Below are positions 9,394 through 18,485 of a DNA stretch of 64,000 bases, in pieces. The notes under the pieces are model-generated. The model did no database searches, was not told the DNA's origin, and saw only the letters and a list, made by a program, of their open reading frames with translations. The stretch spans positions 81,715 through 145,714 of the forward strand of contig NZ_LNWY01000024.1 in NCBI RefSeq assembly GCF_001681715.1, read 5' to 3'. The translations under genes were made by a program, and so were the position numbers. Positions within the stretch are counted from its first letter, which is position 1. Each line of letters starts with the position of its first letter. The stretch comes from Tritonibacter mobilis (GTDB lineage: Bacteria; Pseudomonadota; Alphaproteobacteria; Rhodobacterales; Rhodobacteraceae).

Positions 9394-10543
9394 AGGGGAG
9401 TGTGCGGCGCAGGCTGAGCGCCTCAATCGCGGCAATCGTGGTGAGCGCGGCTGATATCAGCACACAGCCTAGGATGCCGAGGGCCTGAAATCCGATCCCG
9501 CCGACAAACGGGGCTGCAAAGACGCTGAGATATGTGGTGGTGGAGTAAAGCCCCATGATGGCACCGCGCTGGCGCACATCCAGTACCGTCAGACGCGCCA
9601 CCAGCAGGTTCAGCCCAAAGTGCTGGAAGATCCCCCACAGAACCGCCAGTGCAAGAAACAGCGGATAGCTGGCACCAAAGACACCCATGGCCACGTAAAC
9701 AAGGCTGAGCGCGAGGAAAACCGGCGTTGTGGCCCGCGCCATGCCGATCCGGTCCAAAAGCGGGTCGAGCAGCACCGCGCCCCCAAAGCCAAGCCCATAG
9801 ATCAGTGGCAACAGCCCCGCCTGACCGGTGCTGAGACCAAGGGTGACCGTGGCATGGGCGCCGGTGTAGGAATAGGTCACGTAGAAGCTGAGCATCAGCC
9901 CTACAGAGGCCAGAATGCCGCGTCCCATCCCCGGAACCCTGAGCGCGCTCAGAGGTGAGCTTGCCGATCCGCCCGGCTCGTCCAGACGTGCCAGCGGAGC
10001 GCTGAGCCCCCAGACCAGCGCACAGAGCGCCGCCAGCGCACCATAGACCATGCGCCACCCCACCAGTTCTGCGCTCCACGCAGCAAGGCTGACGCCCAGC
10101 ACCAGCGACAGTGTCCAGCCGGTGAGAACCGCGCCCACCACACGCGCCTCGCGGCCCTTTGGTGCGATCACGGCGGCCATGGTGTAGATCGACGGCAGCG
10201 CGGCCCCCCCGGCGATCCCACAGAGCACCTGCGCTGCGATCAGGGCGACCAGCGTGGGGGCCAGCGCGCTCGCGATAAAGCCAAGCGTCAGCGCGGCAAG
10301 GGCCATCCGCAACAGCCGGCCTGCACCGATGCGGTCGCCTATGGGCGCGAGCATCAGCGCCGCCGCCGCCACGCCAAGCCCATAGCCGCTGGAGGCCCAG
10401 AGCACCTGCGCCGGGCTGGCCGCAAGATCCGCCCCCACCGTCTGCACCAGCGGCGACAGCAGCAGCGCGTTGGTGCCCACGATGGCAATGGCACACATCA
10501 ATGTGGCGATAGAGATCCAGAGCGGCGGGGCAGAAGGTGACAT
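9347..10543 (-). CDS. MFS transporter
   Basis: Major facilitator superfamily permease of 398 residues with about twelve membrane segments. Loop 2-3 has the family-like pattern GDRIGAGRLLR, a version of motif A. The sequence resembles drug-H+ antiporters of the DHA type, but no substrate can be assigned. It is transcribed divergently from an Lrp/AsnC regulator with 86 bases between start codons, which suggests that the regulator controls it. Its 3' end overlaps the small gene at 9154-9393 by 47 bases on the opposite strand. Confidence 0.88.
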   Translation of the reverse strand: MSPSAPPLWISIATLMCAIAIVGTNALLLSPLVQTVGADLAASPAQVLWASSGYGLGVAAAALMLAPIGDRIGAGRLLRMALAALTLGFIASALAPTLVALIAAQVLCGIAGGAALPSIYTMAAVIAPKGREARVVGAVLTGWTLSLVLGVSLAAWSAELVGWRMVYGALAALCALVWGLSAPLARLDEPGGSASSPLSALRVPGMGRGILASVGLMLSFYVTYSYTGAHATVTLGLSTGQAGLLPLIYGLGFGGAVLLDPLLDRIGMARATTPVFLALSLVYVAMGVFGASYPLFLALAVLWGIFQHFGLNLLVARLTVLDVRQRGAIMGLYSTTTYLSVFAAPFVGGIGFQALGILGCVLISAALTTIAAIEALSLRRTLPFRTDPAAPDVPDAPA

Positions 10544-10629
10544 GAGAGGTCTCGATTGATGTTGAATTTCATTCGGCAGTTTGGCCTAATCGGTGAAAGT
10601 CATTCTGTGAAGATGTTAAAGACCGAGAG

Positions 10630-11154
10630 ATGGAAAAAACAGAGACCATTCGGAGCAGCTCCCGTTCCAGCCGGGGTATTGATGCCCTGGACCGAAAAAT
10701 ATTAGGCGCATTGAGCCGCGACGCAACCCAATCCTATGCCGCCATCAGCGAGCAGGTCGGCCTCTCGGCCCCGGCGGTGCATGAACGGGTGAAACGGTTG
10801 CGGGCGTCTGGCGCGATTAAGGCCACCGTAGCACAGATCGACGGCGCGCAGGTGGGCAAACCCATTCTCGCCTTTGTTCATGTCGATACCATCGGCTGGG
10901 GCAAGACCCGCGAGATTATTGCGCTGGAGCAATTTCCCGAAGTGGAGGAAATCCACTCCACCACCGGGGATACTTGCCTGATCATGAAGGTCCGCGTCGC
11001 AAGCCCGCATGCGCTGGAGGGGCTGTTGTCCAAGATCTACGACATTGAGGGCGTGCGCGGCACCAGCACCTATCTGACACTGTCGACAGTGTTGGAACGT
11101 GCAGCGCAGGCCGATGTCACGGCAGATCTGGAACGCGTCAGCTACCCGCGTTGA
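10630..11154 (+). CDS. Lrp/AsnC family transcriptional regulator
   Basis: DNA-binding regulator, 174 residues. An N-terminal winged helix-turn-helix lies at about residues 18-75 (IDALDRKILGAL, then AISEQVGLSAPAVHERVKRL). It is followed by the RAM/ligand domain with the typical VEEIHSTTGD stretch. Members form octamers and sense amino acids or related small molecules. The 20-residue Ser/Arg-rich N-terminal extension before the HTH is slightly long. It is divergent from the MFS gene, and TCATTC occurs twice in the shared gap in direct orientation, possibly part of its operator. Confidence 0.9.
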   Translation: MEKTETIRSSSRSSRGIDALDRKILGALSRDATQSYAAISEQVGLSAPAVHERVKRLRASGAIKATVAQIDGAQVGKPILAFVHVDTIGWGKTREIIALEQFPEVEEIHSTTGDTCLIMKVRVASPHALEGLLSKIYDIEGVRGTSTYLTLSTVLERAAQADVTADLERVSYPR

Positions 11155-11162
11155 TCTGGCGG

Positions 11163-12242
11163 TTACTCCGGTGCGCGGAAATGTTTCGACAGTTTCAGCC
11201 CCTGGCCCTGATAGTTCGAGGCAATGCCCGCGCCATAGAGCTGTTGCGGCAGTTCGGCCATGCGCTCATAAACCAGACGGCCCACCACTTGCCCGTGTTC
11301 GAGCACAAACGGCGCCTCATGGCAGCGCACCTCAAGCACCCCGCGAGAGCCAGCGCCGCCCGCTTCGGCATGGCCAAAGCCGGGGTCAAAAAAGCCCGCG
11401 TAATGCACCCGGAACTCGCCGACCATCGCAAGATAAGGCGCCATCTCAGCGGCGTATTCGGGCGGGATATGCACGGCCTCGCGGCTCACGAGGATATAAA
11501 ACGCCCCCGGATCAAGGATGATCCGGCCCTTGTCGCTGCGCACTTCCTCCCAATAGTCGCGGGGGTCGTAGGCGGCGATCCGGTCGAGGTCGATCACGCC
11601 CGTGTGCGGTTTGGCGCGGTAGCCCACCAGATCGGTGCCGGGCAGGCGCAGATCGACGGAAAATCCCAGCCCATCCTCGATGACAGCCTCGCCATCCACC
11701 AGCGGGGTTTCGGCGTGCAGCTTGGCCAGAGTGGCATCGTCAAGCACCGCCTGACCGTTGCGAAAGCGGATCTGATTGAGGCGCATGCCGGGACGCGCCA
11801 GAACGGAAAACGACCGCGGGCAGATCTCGGCATAGAGCGGGCCGGAATAGCCTGCGCGAATACGGTCGAATTCTTCGCCGCCATCGGTGATGGTGCGGGT
11901 GAGAAGGTCGAGCCGCCCGGTGGAGCTTTTGGCGTTGGCCACGGCGGTGACGTCTGAGGGCAGGTCCAGCGATTCCATCAAGGGCACCACATAGACGCAG
12001 CCCTTTTCCAGCACCGCGCCATCGCTGAGGTCAATGCGGTGCATTTCAAACTCTTCAAGGCGCTCGGCCACAGTGCGGCCCTGACCCGCGAGGAACGACG
12101 CGCGCACCCGGTAAGCAACGGTGCCCAATCGCAGATCGAGGCTGGCGGGCTGGATTTGGCCCTCAATCAAGGGGGCGGCGAGTTTGATCTCCTCGCGCGC
12201 GAGCATGGTTTCGATCGTCTGGCTGGGCAAAACACCGGTCAT
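11163..12242 (-). CDS. dcd: 2'-deoxycytidine 5'-triphosphate deaminase, long form
   Basis: Converts dCTP to dUTP, feeding dTMP synthesis. The protein has 359 residues, about twice the E. coli enzyme, and contains two dUTPase-like beta modules. The first runs to about residue 170 (SSTGRLDLLTRTITDG, RAGYSGPLYAEICPRSF). The second ends with GVLEVRCHEAPFVLEHGQ, which carries the Glu of the deaminase motif. This double-length form is known from alphaproteobacteria. I chose the ATG at 12242 with CAGGGGAACGG before it; the open frame continues upstream but without conserved sequence. Confidence 0.9.
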   Translation of the reverse strand: MTGVLPSQTIETMLAREEIKLAAPLIEGQIQPASLDLRLGTVAYRVRASFLAGQGRTVAERLEEFEMHRIDLSDGAVLEKGCVYVVPLMESLDLPSDVTAVANAKSSTGRLDLLTRTITDGGEEFDRIRAGYSGPLYAEICPRSFSVLARPGMRLNQIRFRNGQAVLDDATLAKLHAETPLVDGEAVIEDGLGFSVDLRLPGTDLVGYRAKPHTGVIDLDRIAAYDPRDYWEEVRSDKGRIILDPGAFYILVSREAVHIPPEYAAEMAPYLAMVGEFRVHYAGFFDPGFGHAEAGGAGSRGVLEVRCHEAPFVLEHGQVVGRLVYERMAELPQQLYGAGIASNYQGQGLKLSKHFRAPE

Positions 12243-12370
12243 ATGCCGTTCCCCTGATGGCGTCCCTGTCCCGAGGGAGGCTGACGCATATTCTGTCGTG
12301 CCACAATATCTTTGATGCGCGTTGCGAATTCTCTTTGAAAACCAACGGCAAAGCAGGTGGCGGATACACA

Positions 12371-12402
12371 AACGCCCGAGCGTTGACCGCTCGGGCGTTT
12401 TG
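12371..12402 (-). terminator. terminator of tRNA-Pro, possibly bidirectional
   Basis: Perfect inverted repeat CGCCCGAGCG / CGCTCGGGCG around the loop TTGAC, flanked by T-rich sequence on both sides. Read on the minus strand it follows the tRNA-Pro 3' end directly. On the plus strand it ends in TTTTGTT. Confidence 0.8.
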
Positions 12403-12405
12403 TTA

Positions 12406-12482
12406 TGGTCGGGCTAGCAGGACTCGAACCTGCGACCTTCCGTCCCCCAGACGGACGCGCTACCAGGCTGCGCCATAGCCCG
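12406..12482 (-). tRNA. tRNA-Pro (anticodon GGG)
   Basis: 77 bases on the minus strand including an encoded CCA end. The acceptor stem pairs CGGGCTA with TAGCCCG. The anticodon stem is TCCGT/ACGGA with the loop CTGGGGG, giving anticodon GGG, which reads CCC and CCU. The T arm contains GTTCGAGTC and the D arm AGCCTGGTAGCGC. A strong hairpin terminator follows at once, so it is a single-gene transcription unit between dcd and the MerR gene. Confidence 0.97.
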
Positions 12483-12492
12483 TTGTTGGAGC

Positions 12493-12520
12493 TTTCTACT
12501 GCTTTTTGCGGCAGGGGCAA
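12493..12520 (-). promoter_or_regulatory. candidate promoter for tRNA-Pro
   Basis: On the minus strand TTGCCC and TAGAAA are separated by 16 bases, ending 11 bases before the tRNA 5' end. This fits a sigma-70-like promoter for a tRNA gene. It is a pattern match only. Confidence 0.35.
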
Positions 12521-12583
12521 GAGGCGAATTCGATTTTTTCACGCTTTTTCAAAGTGCCCACGGGGGGCGCGGGATTTCAAAGG

Positions 12584-14704
12584 TTATCGCGATGCAATGA
12601 TGCCGCGCAGGGCTGTTGCAATTTCACGAAGCTCCCCTTGCTGCACAGCCGACAGCGCGTTGAGTGCGGACAGACGCTGCAACAATCCAGCCGGAAGATC
12701 ACCTGTGGGGGTGTCTGAAACCTCGATCATGCGGGGGCGCGGTTGCGTGCTGCTGTTGCCCAGTTCCATATCGGAGACTGGTGCCTCGGCAACATCTGGT
12801 GCCGCGTGTTCCGCATCCATACCATCCGCAAGGTCTTGATCCGGAGCGGTAAAGTCAGATTCCGGGAGGGAGGATTGTGCGGCGGCATCGAGAGAGGTCT
12901 CGGCGTCCGCAATCGCATCATCCTGCGGCTCGTCCACTGCGGCAAAGATGTTTTCAGCATCCGCATCGGTGATGTCTGTCTCAGTGGTGTCCGAGGCAAA
13001 CTCCGGAGTGTCTGTCTCGAATTCGACGGAAGGTGTCTCAGAAAGTGCGGCTGTCGCTGCCGCCATGGCCGCAGCCATTTCGGCAGCCGGATCGGAGGAC
13101 GGAGCCGGTTCTGGCACTTGGACCGTTTCTTCGGGCGTCACCTCTTCTTCTGCTGTCGAGCCAAACTCGGTCTCTGCGACCTCGTCCGGGGTGTCTGAGG
13201 AGAAATCATTTTCTGCGACAGGATCTGCAGCGGGGGTCGCCTCTGTTGGCAACTCGGCACTTTCGTCAACGGGCGGTGCGTCAAAAGAGGGCGCAACCTC
13301 CTCTGTCGCCACGTCCTCGGCTGCGATCATATCTTCGGAAACCTCTGGCGCGCGCATCTCTGTCGCAGGAGCCACGTCCATGGGCTGAGATTCGGGAGTG
13401 GCCTCATCGGTGCCCAGCTCTTGCGAAACCTCGGGCAAACCCGCTGGCAACTCCTCCGACTGAGGCTCCGACTGAGGCGAGGTGGCGGTCTGTTGCTGCG
13501 GCGGCGCGGCAAAGAAATCCTGTTGATGGCTCGATGCGGGAGCGCTTGCGGCGCTTGTCGGTGCAGGTGCAGAAGCCGGGGAGGTGGCCTGTTGGATCGC
13601 TTGCGCCTGACTTGCCACATCCCGCGTGGGTGCGGGGGCATCGGGCAGATCAAAGGGCATGGCAATCTGATCGACGGCCTGTTCCTGCGGCGCGGCGGAT
13701 ATGGGCGCGTCGGTTGAGTGATCGTCAGCCGAAAGCTCAGACTGTGGCAGCTCCGCCGGTGCCGTTTCGCTTGGCTCGTCGGCAGAGAGGCTGGGCTGCG
13801 AGGGCTGCGCTGCACCCGAAGCCGGGGCAGGTTGAGCCGCAGGAGCGGCGCCAACGGAGGGCGCAGGCGCTTCTGGCGGGCGAGTGGACGCTGGGGCGAC
13901 AGGTGTGGTCTGAGGCGCGACATCCGATTGCGGTGCAGCTGTCGGTGAGGGAGCGACAGGCGCAGCGCCCATATCCTCAAACGCGGTGGAGGGCGCATGA
14001 TCTGCAATCGGTGTGTTGTCGTCTGACACAGGCCCTGTGGGTGCCACGTTTTCTGACGCCTGAGGGGCGGCGGCGGCAGGTGCCGGCGAGTCAGGCGCGG
14101 GCGATTCCACCTCATGCGAGGTGCTTGCCGGTGCATGCGCCGTATCCGATTCAGGCAATGGCGCCTCAACAGGGGCCGAAGGTGCAACGTCGGCCTGCGG
14201 CGCGTCGGCACCCGGTGCCGCAGGTGTGGGGGCCGCTTTGGGCGGTCCCGCAGGGTAGGGCGGCGGTGCGGGCGGTGCCACTTTGCGCGGCGCGTGTTCC
14301 TCTTCACTGAGGGGTTCGCGGTCTACCACTGGGCGACGCGGCTTTTCCGCCTCGGGCTCGGCGGCTGCGGGATCAACCCATTTGCTCGCCGGTTTTGCCT
14401 CAATCGGTGATTCGTCTTCTTCCTCGCCATCAAGAGGTTTGGACAAGGACTGGACGTGCTGGATGCCTTCTTCACGCAAGAGCGCCTGAGCGTCTTTGAT
14501 CGACAGGCCTTTGTCGTGCAGCAGATTCTGAATGCCGCCCAAAAGCAGCATGTCGGTGGGGCGATAGTAGCGCCGCCCCCCCGCGCGTTTGACTGGCTTT
14601 ACCTGCGTGAATTTGCTTTCCCAGAACCGCAGCACATGGGCCGGGACATCCAGCCATTCTGCGACTTCGCTGATGGTGCGAAAGGCGTCAGGAGACTTGG
14701 ACAT
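12584..14704 (-). CDS. MerR-family HTH protein with very long disordered tail
   Basis: 706 residues. The first 85 or so are a MerR-type winged HTH ([19 protein letters not shown], then [17 protein letters not shown]). From about residue 95 to 660 the sequence is low complexity, dominated by Pro, Ala, Glu, Asp and Ser, and acidic. The last 40 or so residues return to a regular amphipathic helix ([15 protein letters not shown], then [16 protein letters not shown]). MerR genes downstream of ihfA are standard in this order and usually much shorter. No effector-binding Cys cluster is seen. It is last in the DUF177-rpmF-plsX-fabH-ihfA direction. The role of the tail is unknown. Confidence 0.85.
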   Translation of the reverse strand: MSKSPDAFRTISEVAEWLDVPAHVLRFWESKFTQVKPVKRAGGRRYYRPTDMLLLGGIQNLLHDKGLSIKDAQALLREEGIQHVQSLSKPLDGEEEDESPIEAKPASKWVDPAAAEPEAEKPRRPVVDREPLSEEEHAPRKVAPPAPPPYPAGPPKAAPTPAAPGADAPQADVAPSAPVEAPLPESDTAHAPASTSHEVESPAPDSPAPAAAAPQASENVAPTGPVSDDNTPIADHAPSTAFEDMGAAPVAPSPTAAPQSDVAPQTTPVAPASTRPPEAPAPSVGAAPAAQPAPASGAAQPSQPSLSADEPSETAPAELPQSELSADDHSTDAPISAAPQEQAVDQIAMPFDLPDAPAPTRDVASQAQAIQQATSPASAPAPTSAASAPASSHQQDFFAAPPQQQTATSPQSEPQSEELPAGLPEVSQELGTDEATPESQPMDVAPATEMRAPEVSEDMIAAEDVATEEVAPSFDAPPVDESAELPTEATPAADPVAENDFSSDTPDEVAETEFGSTAEEEVTPEETVQVPEPAPSSDPAAEMAAAMAAATAALSETPSVEFETDTPEFASDTTETDITDADAENIFAAVDEPQDDAIADAETSLDAAAQSSLPESDFTAPDQDLADGMDAEHAAPDVAEAPVSDMELGNSSTQPRPRMIEVSDTPTGDLPAGLLQRLSALNALSAVQQGELREIATALRGIIASR

Positions 14705-14809
14705 TGGGACGACCCTTTATTCACTGTGGCGCACAGGATTGGCGCAAATGGATGTGGCCCCGCTGATGGGGGCCAAGATTGAGACATCGAACATTATAGT
14801 CGACGACGG

Positions 14810-15112
14810 TTAACTCTTATTTCCGTCCGCGACGCGATCTTTCATTAGGTGAGAGGGGCGGAAGGTCAGCACCCGGCGGGGCTGGATCGGCACTTCTTCA
14901 CCGGTTTTGGGATTGCGCCCGACACGCGCGGATTTATCGCGCACACTAAAGGTACCAAAGGAAGAGATCTTTACCTGTTCGCCGCGCACCAAAGCGTCGG
15001 ACATATGCTGGAGCATGCTCTCCACCAGTTGCGCGCTTTCGTTGCGTGACAGGCCTACTTCGCGAAACACTGCCTCGCTCAGATCCATTCTCGTAATCGT
15101 TTTCTCTGTCAT
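14810..15112 (-). CDS. ihfA: integration host factor subunit alpha
   Basis: HU/IHF-family DNA-bending protein acting as a heterodimer with IhfB in recombination and transcription. The conserved beta-arm sequence with the intercalating Pro ([12 protein letters not shown]) is present, and the N-terminal [16 protein letters not shown] helix matches IHF-alpha. I take the ATG at 15112, giving 100 residues with GGGG six bases upstream; ATG at 15118 is in frame but sits on top of that site. It lies between fabH and merR on the same strand. Confidence 0.95.
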   Translation of the reverse strand: MTEKTITRMDLSEAVFREVGLSRNESAQLVESMLQHMSDALVRGEQVKISSFGTFSVRDKSARVGRNPKTGEEVPIQPRRVLTFRPSHLMKDRVADGNKS

Positions 15113-15199
15113 TGCCATCCCCGTTGTTTCCCAAAACAATAGGAGGTCAGGAATTTACCTGTCAATATCAATGAATTGGAAGACGCGGTTTCCCTCGCA

Positions 15200-16171
15200 T
15201 TACCACCGCAAAACCACAGCACCCCACGCCAGACCGCCGCCAATGGCTTCGGTCACGATGAGATTACCCGGTTTGATCTGGCCACGCTCAACGCCGACGG
15301 ACAAAGCCAGTGGAATGGAAGCAGCTGAGGTGTTCCCGTGATCCTGAACGGTCACGACCACCTTGTCCATGGGCAAGCCCATTTTCTTTGCAGTGCCTTG
15401 AATAATACGAATATTTGCCTGATGCGGGACAATCCAGTCCACGTCGTCGGTGCTGGCCCCGGCGCGTTCCAGCGCGGTGGTTGCAGTTGAGGCCAGTTTT
15501 TCCACCGCGTGGCGGAATACTTGATTGCCCTGCATGCGCAGATGGCCGGTGGATTGGGTGGACACACCCCCATCCACATAGAGCAAGTCCTTGTAACGAC
15601 CGTCAGAATTCAGATCCGTGGCAAGGATACCGCGATCCTCTGGGGTGCCTGCGCCCTCTTGCGCCTCCAGGAGGAGCGCGCCAGCGCCATCGCCAAAAAG
15701 CACGCAGGTTGAGCGGTCGCTCCAGTCCATAATGCGCGAAAACGTCTCGGCACCGATAACCAGCACCCGGTCGGCCTGACCGGAGGCAATCAGCGCATTG
15801 GCATTGGACAGCGCATAGACAAAACCCGCGCAAACCGCCTGCACATCAAAGGCAAAGCCCTTGGTCATGCCCAGTTGCGACTGGACCATAGTCGCGGCAG
15901 AGGGGAAGGTCAGATCGGCGGTTGAGGTGGCCAGCACGATGGCGTCCACATCTTCTGCGGTGCGACCGGCGGATTTCAGCGCAGCCTCGGCTGCACGGGT
16001 CGCCATTTGCGAGGTGGTTTCACCTTCGGCGGCAAAATGGCGGCGTTCAATACCAGAGCGGGAGCGAATCCACTCGTCTGAGGTCTCCAGCGTGGCCTCG
16101 AATTCCGCGTTTTCAACAATGCGTTCGGGGAGGTAGTGCCCTGCGCCAATCACAACTGCGCGTCGCGTCAT
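15200..16171 (-). CDS. fabH: beta-ketoacyl-ACP synthase III
   Basis: Condenses acetyl-CoA with malonyl-ACP to start type II fatty acid synthesis. The catalytic triad is complete: C114 (QAVCAGF), H250 (VPHQANIR) and N280 (DHGNTSAAS). Length is 323 residues, as expected. It is 15 bases downstream of plsX and upstream of ihfA, the usual alphaproteobacterial order. This links phospholipid acyl-phosphate formation with chain initiation. Confidence 0.97.
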   Translation of the reverse strand: MTRRAVVIGAGHYLPERIVENAEFEATLETSDEWIRSRSGIERRHFAAEGETTSQMATRAAEAALKSAGRTAEDVDAIVLATSTADLTFPSAATMVQSQLGMTKGFAFDVQAVCAGFVYALSNANALIASGQADRVLVIGAETFSRIMDWSDRSTCVLFGDGAGALLLEAQEGAGTPEDRGILATDLNSDGRYKDLLYVDGGVSTQSTGHLRMQGNQVFRHAVEKLASTATTALERAGASTDDVDWIVPHQANIRIIQGTAKKMGLPMDKVVVTVQDHGNTSAASIPLALSVGVERGQIKPGNLIVTEAIGGGLAWGAVVLRW

Positions 16172-16186
16172 TCGTTTGCCTGCCTT

Positions 16187-17314
16187 CTAATTCAAACTCC
16201 CGGTCTCAGAATCGCCGGGACCGCCCGCGTCTGCGGACGTTGCGTCATCTTGGGCAAGCTCTACGGCGGATGCAACCCGGGCTGCAAGCTTTTCCGCAAA
16301 TCCTTGTTCTGCAAGGAGAAACGCCAGTTTCACCGCGGCCGAAACACCGGTCGCATCGGCACCACCATGTGATTTCACAACAGTGCCATTGAGGCCAAGG
16401 AAAACGCCACCGTTCACCCGGCGTGGGTCGATCCGCTTGGAGAGGCGCGACAGCGAGGTATAGGCCAACAGCGCCGCAAGGCGCGATAGAATCGAATATT
16501 CAAAGGCTTCGCGCATCGCCGAACGCAACAGGCTGGCGGTGCCTTCGCCGGTTTTGATCGCGACATTGCCGGTAAAGCCGTCGGTCACGATCACATCGGC
16601 GATATCGCCGGGAATGTCGCTGCCCTCGACAAAGCCCACAAACTCGAAATTAGCCTTCTCCGCGTTCTGAGAGATCAGCGCATAGGCTTCTTTCAGCTCT
16701 GCGCGGCCTTTGTGCTCTTCGGTGCCGACGTTCAACAGCCCCACACGTGGGCAGGGGAGATCCATCGAGTTGCGGATATAGGAGGTGCCCATCAGGGCGT
16801 ATTGCAGCAGATCCTCTGCATCGGCGCGCACATCGGCGCCCACGTCGAGCATGACGTTAAAGCCCTGCGGATTGCGCGAGGGCCAGAGAATCGCAATCGC
16901 CGGGCGGTTAACGCCCGGAAGTTTGCGCAGCCGTAGCATCGACAGCGCCATCAGCGCGCCAGTATTGCCACAGGATACCACGCCATCCGCCTCGCCAGAG
17001 CGCACGGATTCGAGGGCAGACCACATTGAGGTGCCCTTGCCATTGCGCATGACCTGACTTGGCTTGTCTTCCATCGTGACCACATCGCGTGCGTCACGAA
17101 TCTCCACGCGGCCCTTCAGGGTTTTCCTGCGGGCCACAAGGGGTTCAAGCTGTTCGACAGGGCCATGGAGCAGAAACCCGATGTCGGGATTCTTGCTCGC
17201 GGATTTGGCGATGCCCGCGACCACTACGGCCGGGCCGGCATCGCCACCCATGGCGTCCACCGAAATCACGGTGCGGCGGGCATCTGCCTGCGATGGAGCG
17301 GTGTTACCCGTCAT
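16187..17314 (-). CDS. plsX: phosphate acyltransferase
   Basis: Makes acyl-phosphate from acyl-ACP, the donor for PlsY in glycerolipid synthesis; peripheral to the inner membrane. Motifs include ISVDAMGGDAGP at the N-terminus, VVSCGNTGALMALSM, and the TDGFTGNVAIKTGEG block. Length is 375 residues, with a short polar C-terminal tail (DAGGPGDSETG). It sits between rpmF and fabH, and the 41-base gap from rpmF suggests one operon. Confidence 0.96.
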   Translation of the reverse strand: MTGNTAPSQADARRTVISVDAMGGDAGPAVVVAGIAKSASKNPDIGFLLHGPVEQLEPLVARRKTLKGRVEIRDARDVVTMEDKPSQVMRNGKGTSMWSALESVRSGEADGVVSCGNTGALMALSMLRLRKLPGVNRPAIAILWPSRNPQGFNVMLDVGADVRADAEDLLQYALMGTSYIRNSMDLPCPRVGLLNVGTEEHKGRAELKEAYALISQNAEKANFEFVGFVEGSDIPGDIADVIVTDGFTGNVAIKTGEGTASLLRSAMREAFEYSILSRLAALLAYTSLSRLSKRIDPRRVNGGVFLGLNGTVVKSHGGADATGVSAAVKLAFLLAEQGFAEKLAARVASAVELAQDDATSADAGGPGDSETGSLN

Positions 17315-17355
17315 ACGACTGCGTGCCTGCCTGGCATTCGTGATCCCGTTTCGAC

Positions 17356-17562
17356 TCAGGCCGCGTCTTCGTCCAGGTCGATCTCGTCGGCCTGAGCTAC
17401 GATCTCTTTGTCGTCATAGTGGCCGCAGGAGGGGCACACGTGGTGAGGACGACGCAGTTCACCGCAGTTGGAGCATTCGTTCGGGTTTGCAGCAACCAGA
17501 GCATCGTGCGCGCGGCGGTTGTTGCGGCGCGATTTGGATACTTTGTTCTGTTGGACAGCCAT
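17356..17562 (-). CDS. rpmF: 50S ribosomal protein L32
   Basis: Large-subunit ribosomal protein of 68 residues. The N-terminal basic segment ([13 protein letters not shown]) matches L32. Four cysteines in two CxxC pairs (CSNCG and CPSCG) form the zinc ribbon, so this is the zinc-containing form. The acidic C-terminus ([10 protein letters not shown]) is typical of alphaproteobacterial versions. It lies between DUF177 and plsX in the classic yceD-rpmF-plsX arrangement, though here 288 bases separate it from DUF177. Confidence 0.97.
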   Translation of the reverse strand: MAVQQNKVSKSRRNNRRAHDALVAANPNECSNCGELRRPHHVCPSCGHYDDKEIVAQADEIDLDEDAA

Positions 17563-17634
17563 GTCTCAACCTTTGTCTAACTAGGGCCATCAAGCAGCAG
17601 AGCCTTCAGGCGCGTTTCATGTTTCCGTGTCAAT

Positions 17635-17657
17635 CGGTGTGACGTCCGGTGTGACGT
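17635..17657. repeat. 11-bp direct repeat upstream of rpmF
   Basis: CGGTGTGACGT occurs twice with a period of 12 bases, about 75 bases upstream of the rpmF start codon. Tandem spacing near one helical turn could suit a regulator binding on one face of DNA. No regulator is identified. The rest of the gap from 17563 to 17850 shows no gene. Confidence 0.4.
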
Positions 17658-17850
17658 GCGTGTAGGCCGCAGTCTCTCCGATGTCCAACCAAAAATTCCG
17701 ATGAGCGCGCGAAAATACTGCGAATCTTCGTTTGCGCAAGCGATTTCTTAGAGCTCAGCGGTCTTGAGCGCCAGTGCCAACATCAGAAGGGTGGAAATTT
17801 CCGCCTTTCACCGAAGCCACGGTCGCCTGTGCCCGATTGAGCCTTTTGTC

Positions 17851-18399
17851 TCAGGAGTCCTTGTCGCCGGGTTTGAGCAAATCTGCAAGCCCTGCGAAGG
17901 GGCGGGTGTCCTCATCCGTCATCGGCTGCGTGCCCGGTTCAGCATGCACATGCTGACCAAGTTCCGCGCCATCCTTGCGCGGATACTGCGGCAGATTGAG
18001 CGCAACGCTTTCCAGCATCACATCATAAGGAGAGATGACGTCACCAAGTTCGTCGATGTTATCATCTTCGCCCATCTCGACTTCGGCCTCGTCGGGGATG
18101 TCGAGCTCCGCGAGGAAGAGGCGTTGCACGTCGGTGTCGATCCGGGTTGTTACCGGCTCCAGCGTGACGACACAGGGCTGTGTTACGGTAAAGCCGAGTT
18201 TGGCCTTTAGAACCCAGTCGCGTTTGCCGCGGGCCTTGATCTCGCCTTCGAAACGCAACTTGCGCAACGCGTCAACGCCCAGCTCACTGGCAATATCCGT
18301 CAGCGCTTTGGCCTCTGGCGTCAGTGTGAACCGCGTGGGGCGGTTCTGCGGCAGATCGGCAACCCGCAGGGCGGCAGTTTCAGGTGGGGTCGAACTCAC
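17851..18399 (-). CDS. DUF177 (YceD) family protein
   Basis: 182-residue member of the YceD/DUF177 family, which in bacteria and plastids is linked to 23S rRNA accumulation. The conserved KAKLGFTVTQPCVVTLEPV segment with its central Cys lies mid-protein, followed by the acidic EVEMGEDDNIDELGD region. It is upstream of rpmF as in most proteobacteria and divergent from bamE, sharing a gap of 86 bases. The biochemical role is not established. Confidence 0.88.
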   Translation of the reverse strand: MSSTPPETAALRVADLPQNRPTRFTLTPEAKALTDIASELGVDALRKLRFEGEIKARGKRDWVLKAKLGFTVTQPCVVTLEPVTTRIDTDVQRLFLAELDIPDEAEVEMGEDDNIDELGDVISPYDVMLESVALNLPQYPRKDGAELGQHVHAEPGTQPMTDEDTRPFAGLADLLKPGDKDS

Positions 18400-18485
18400 G
18401 AGTGTACTTTCATTTCTTGAACCATTAGCTCGAGTTAGGTAATCGGGACTTCAGTCTTTATCAACCCGAACGACAGGGGAAGCGC

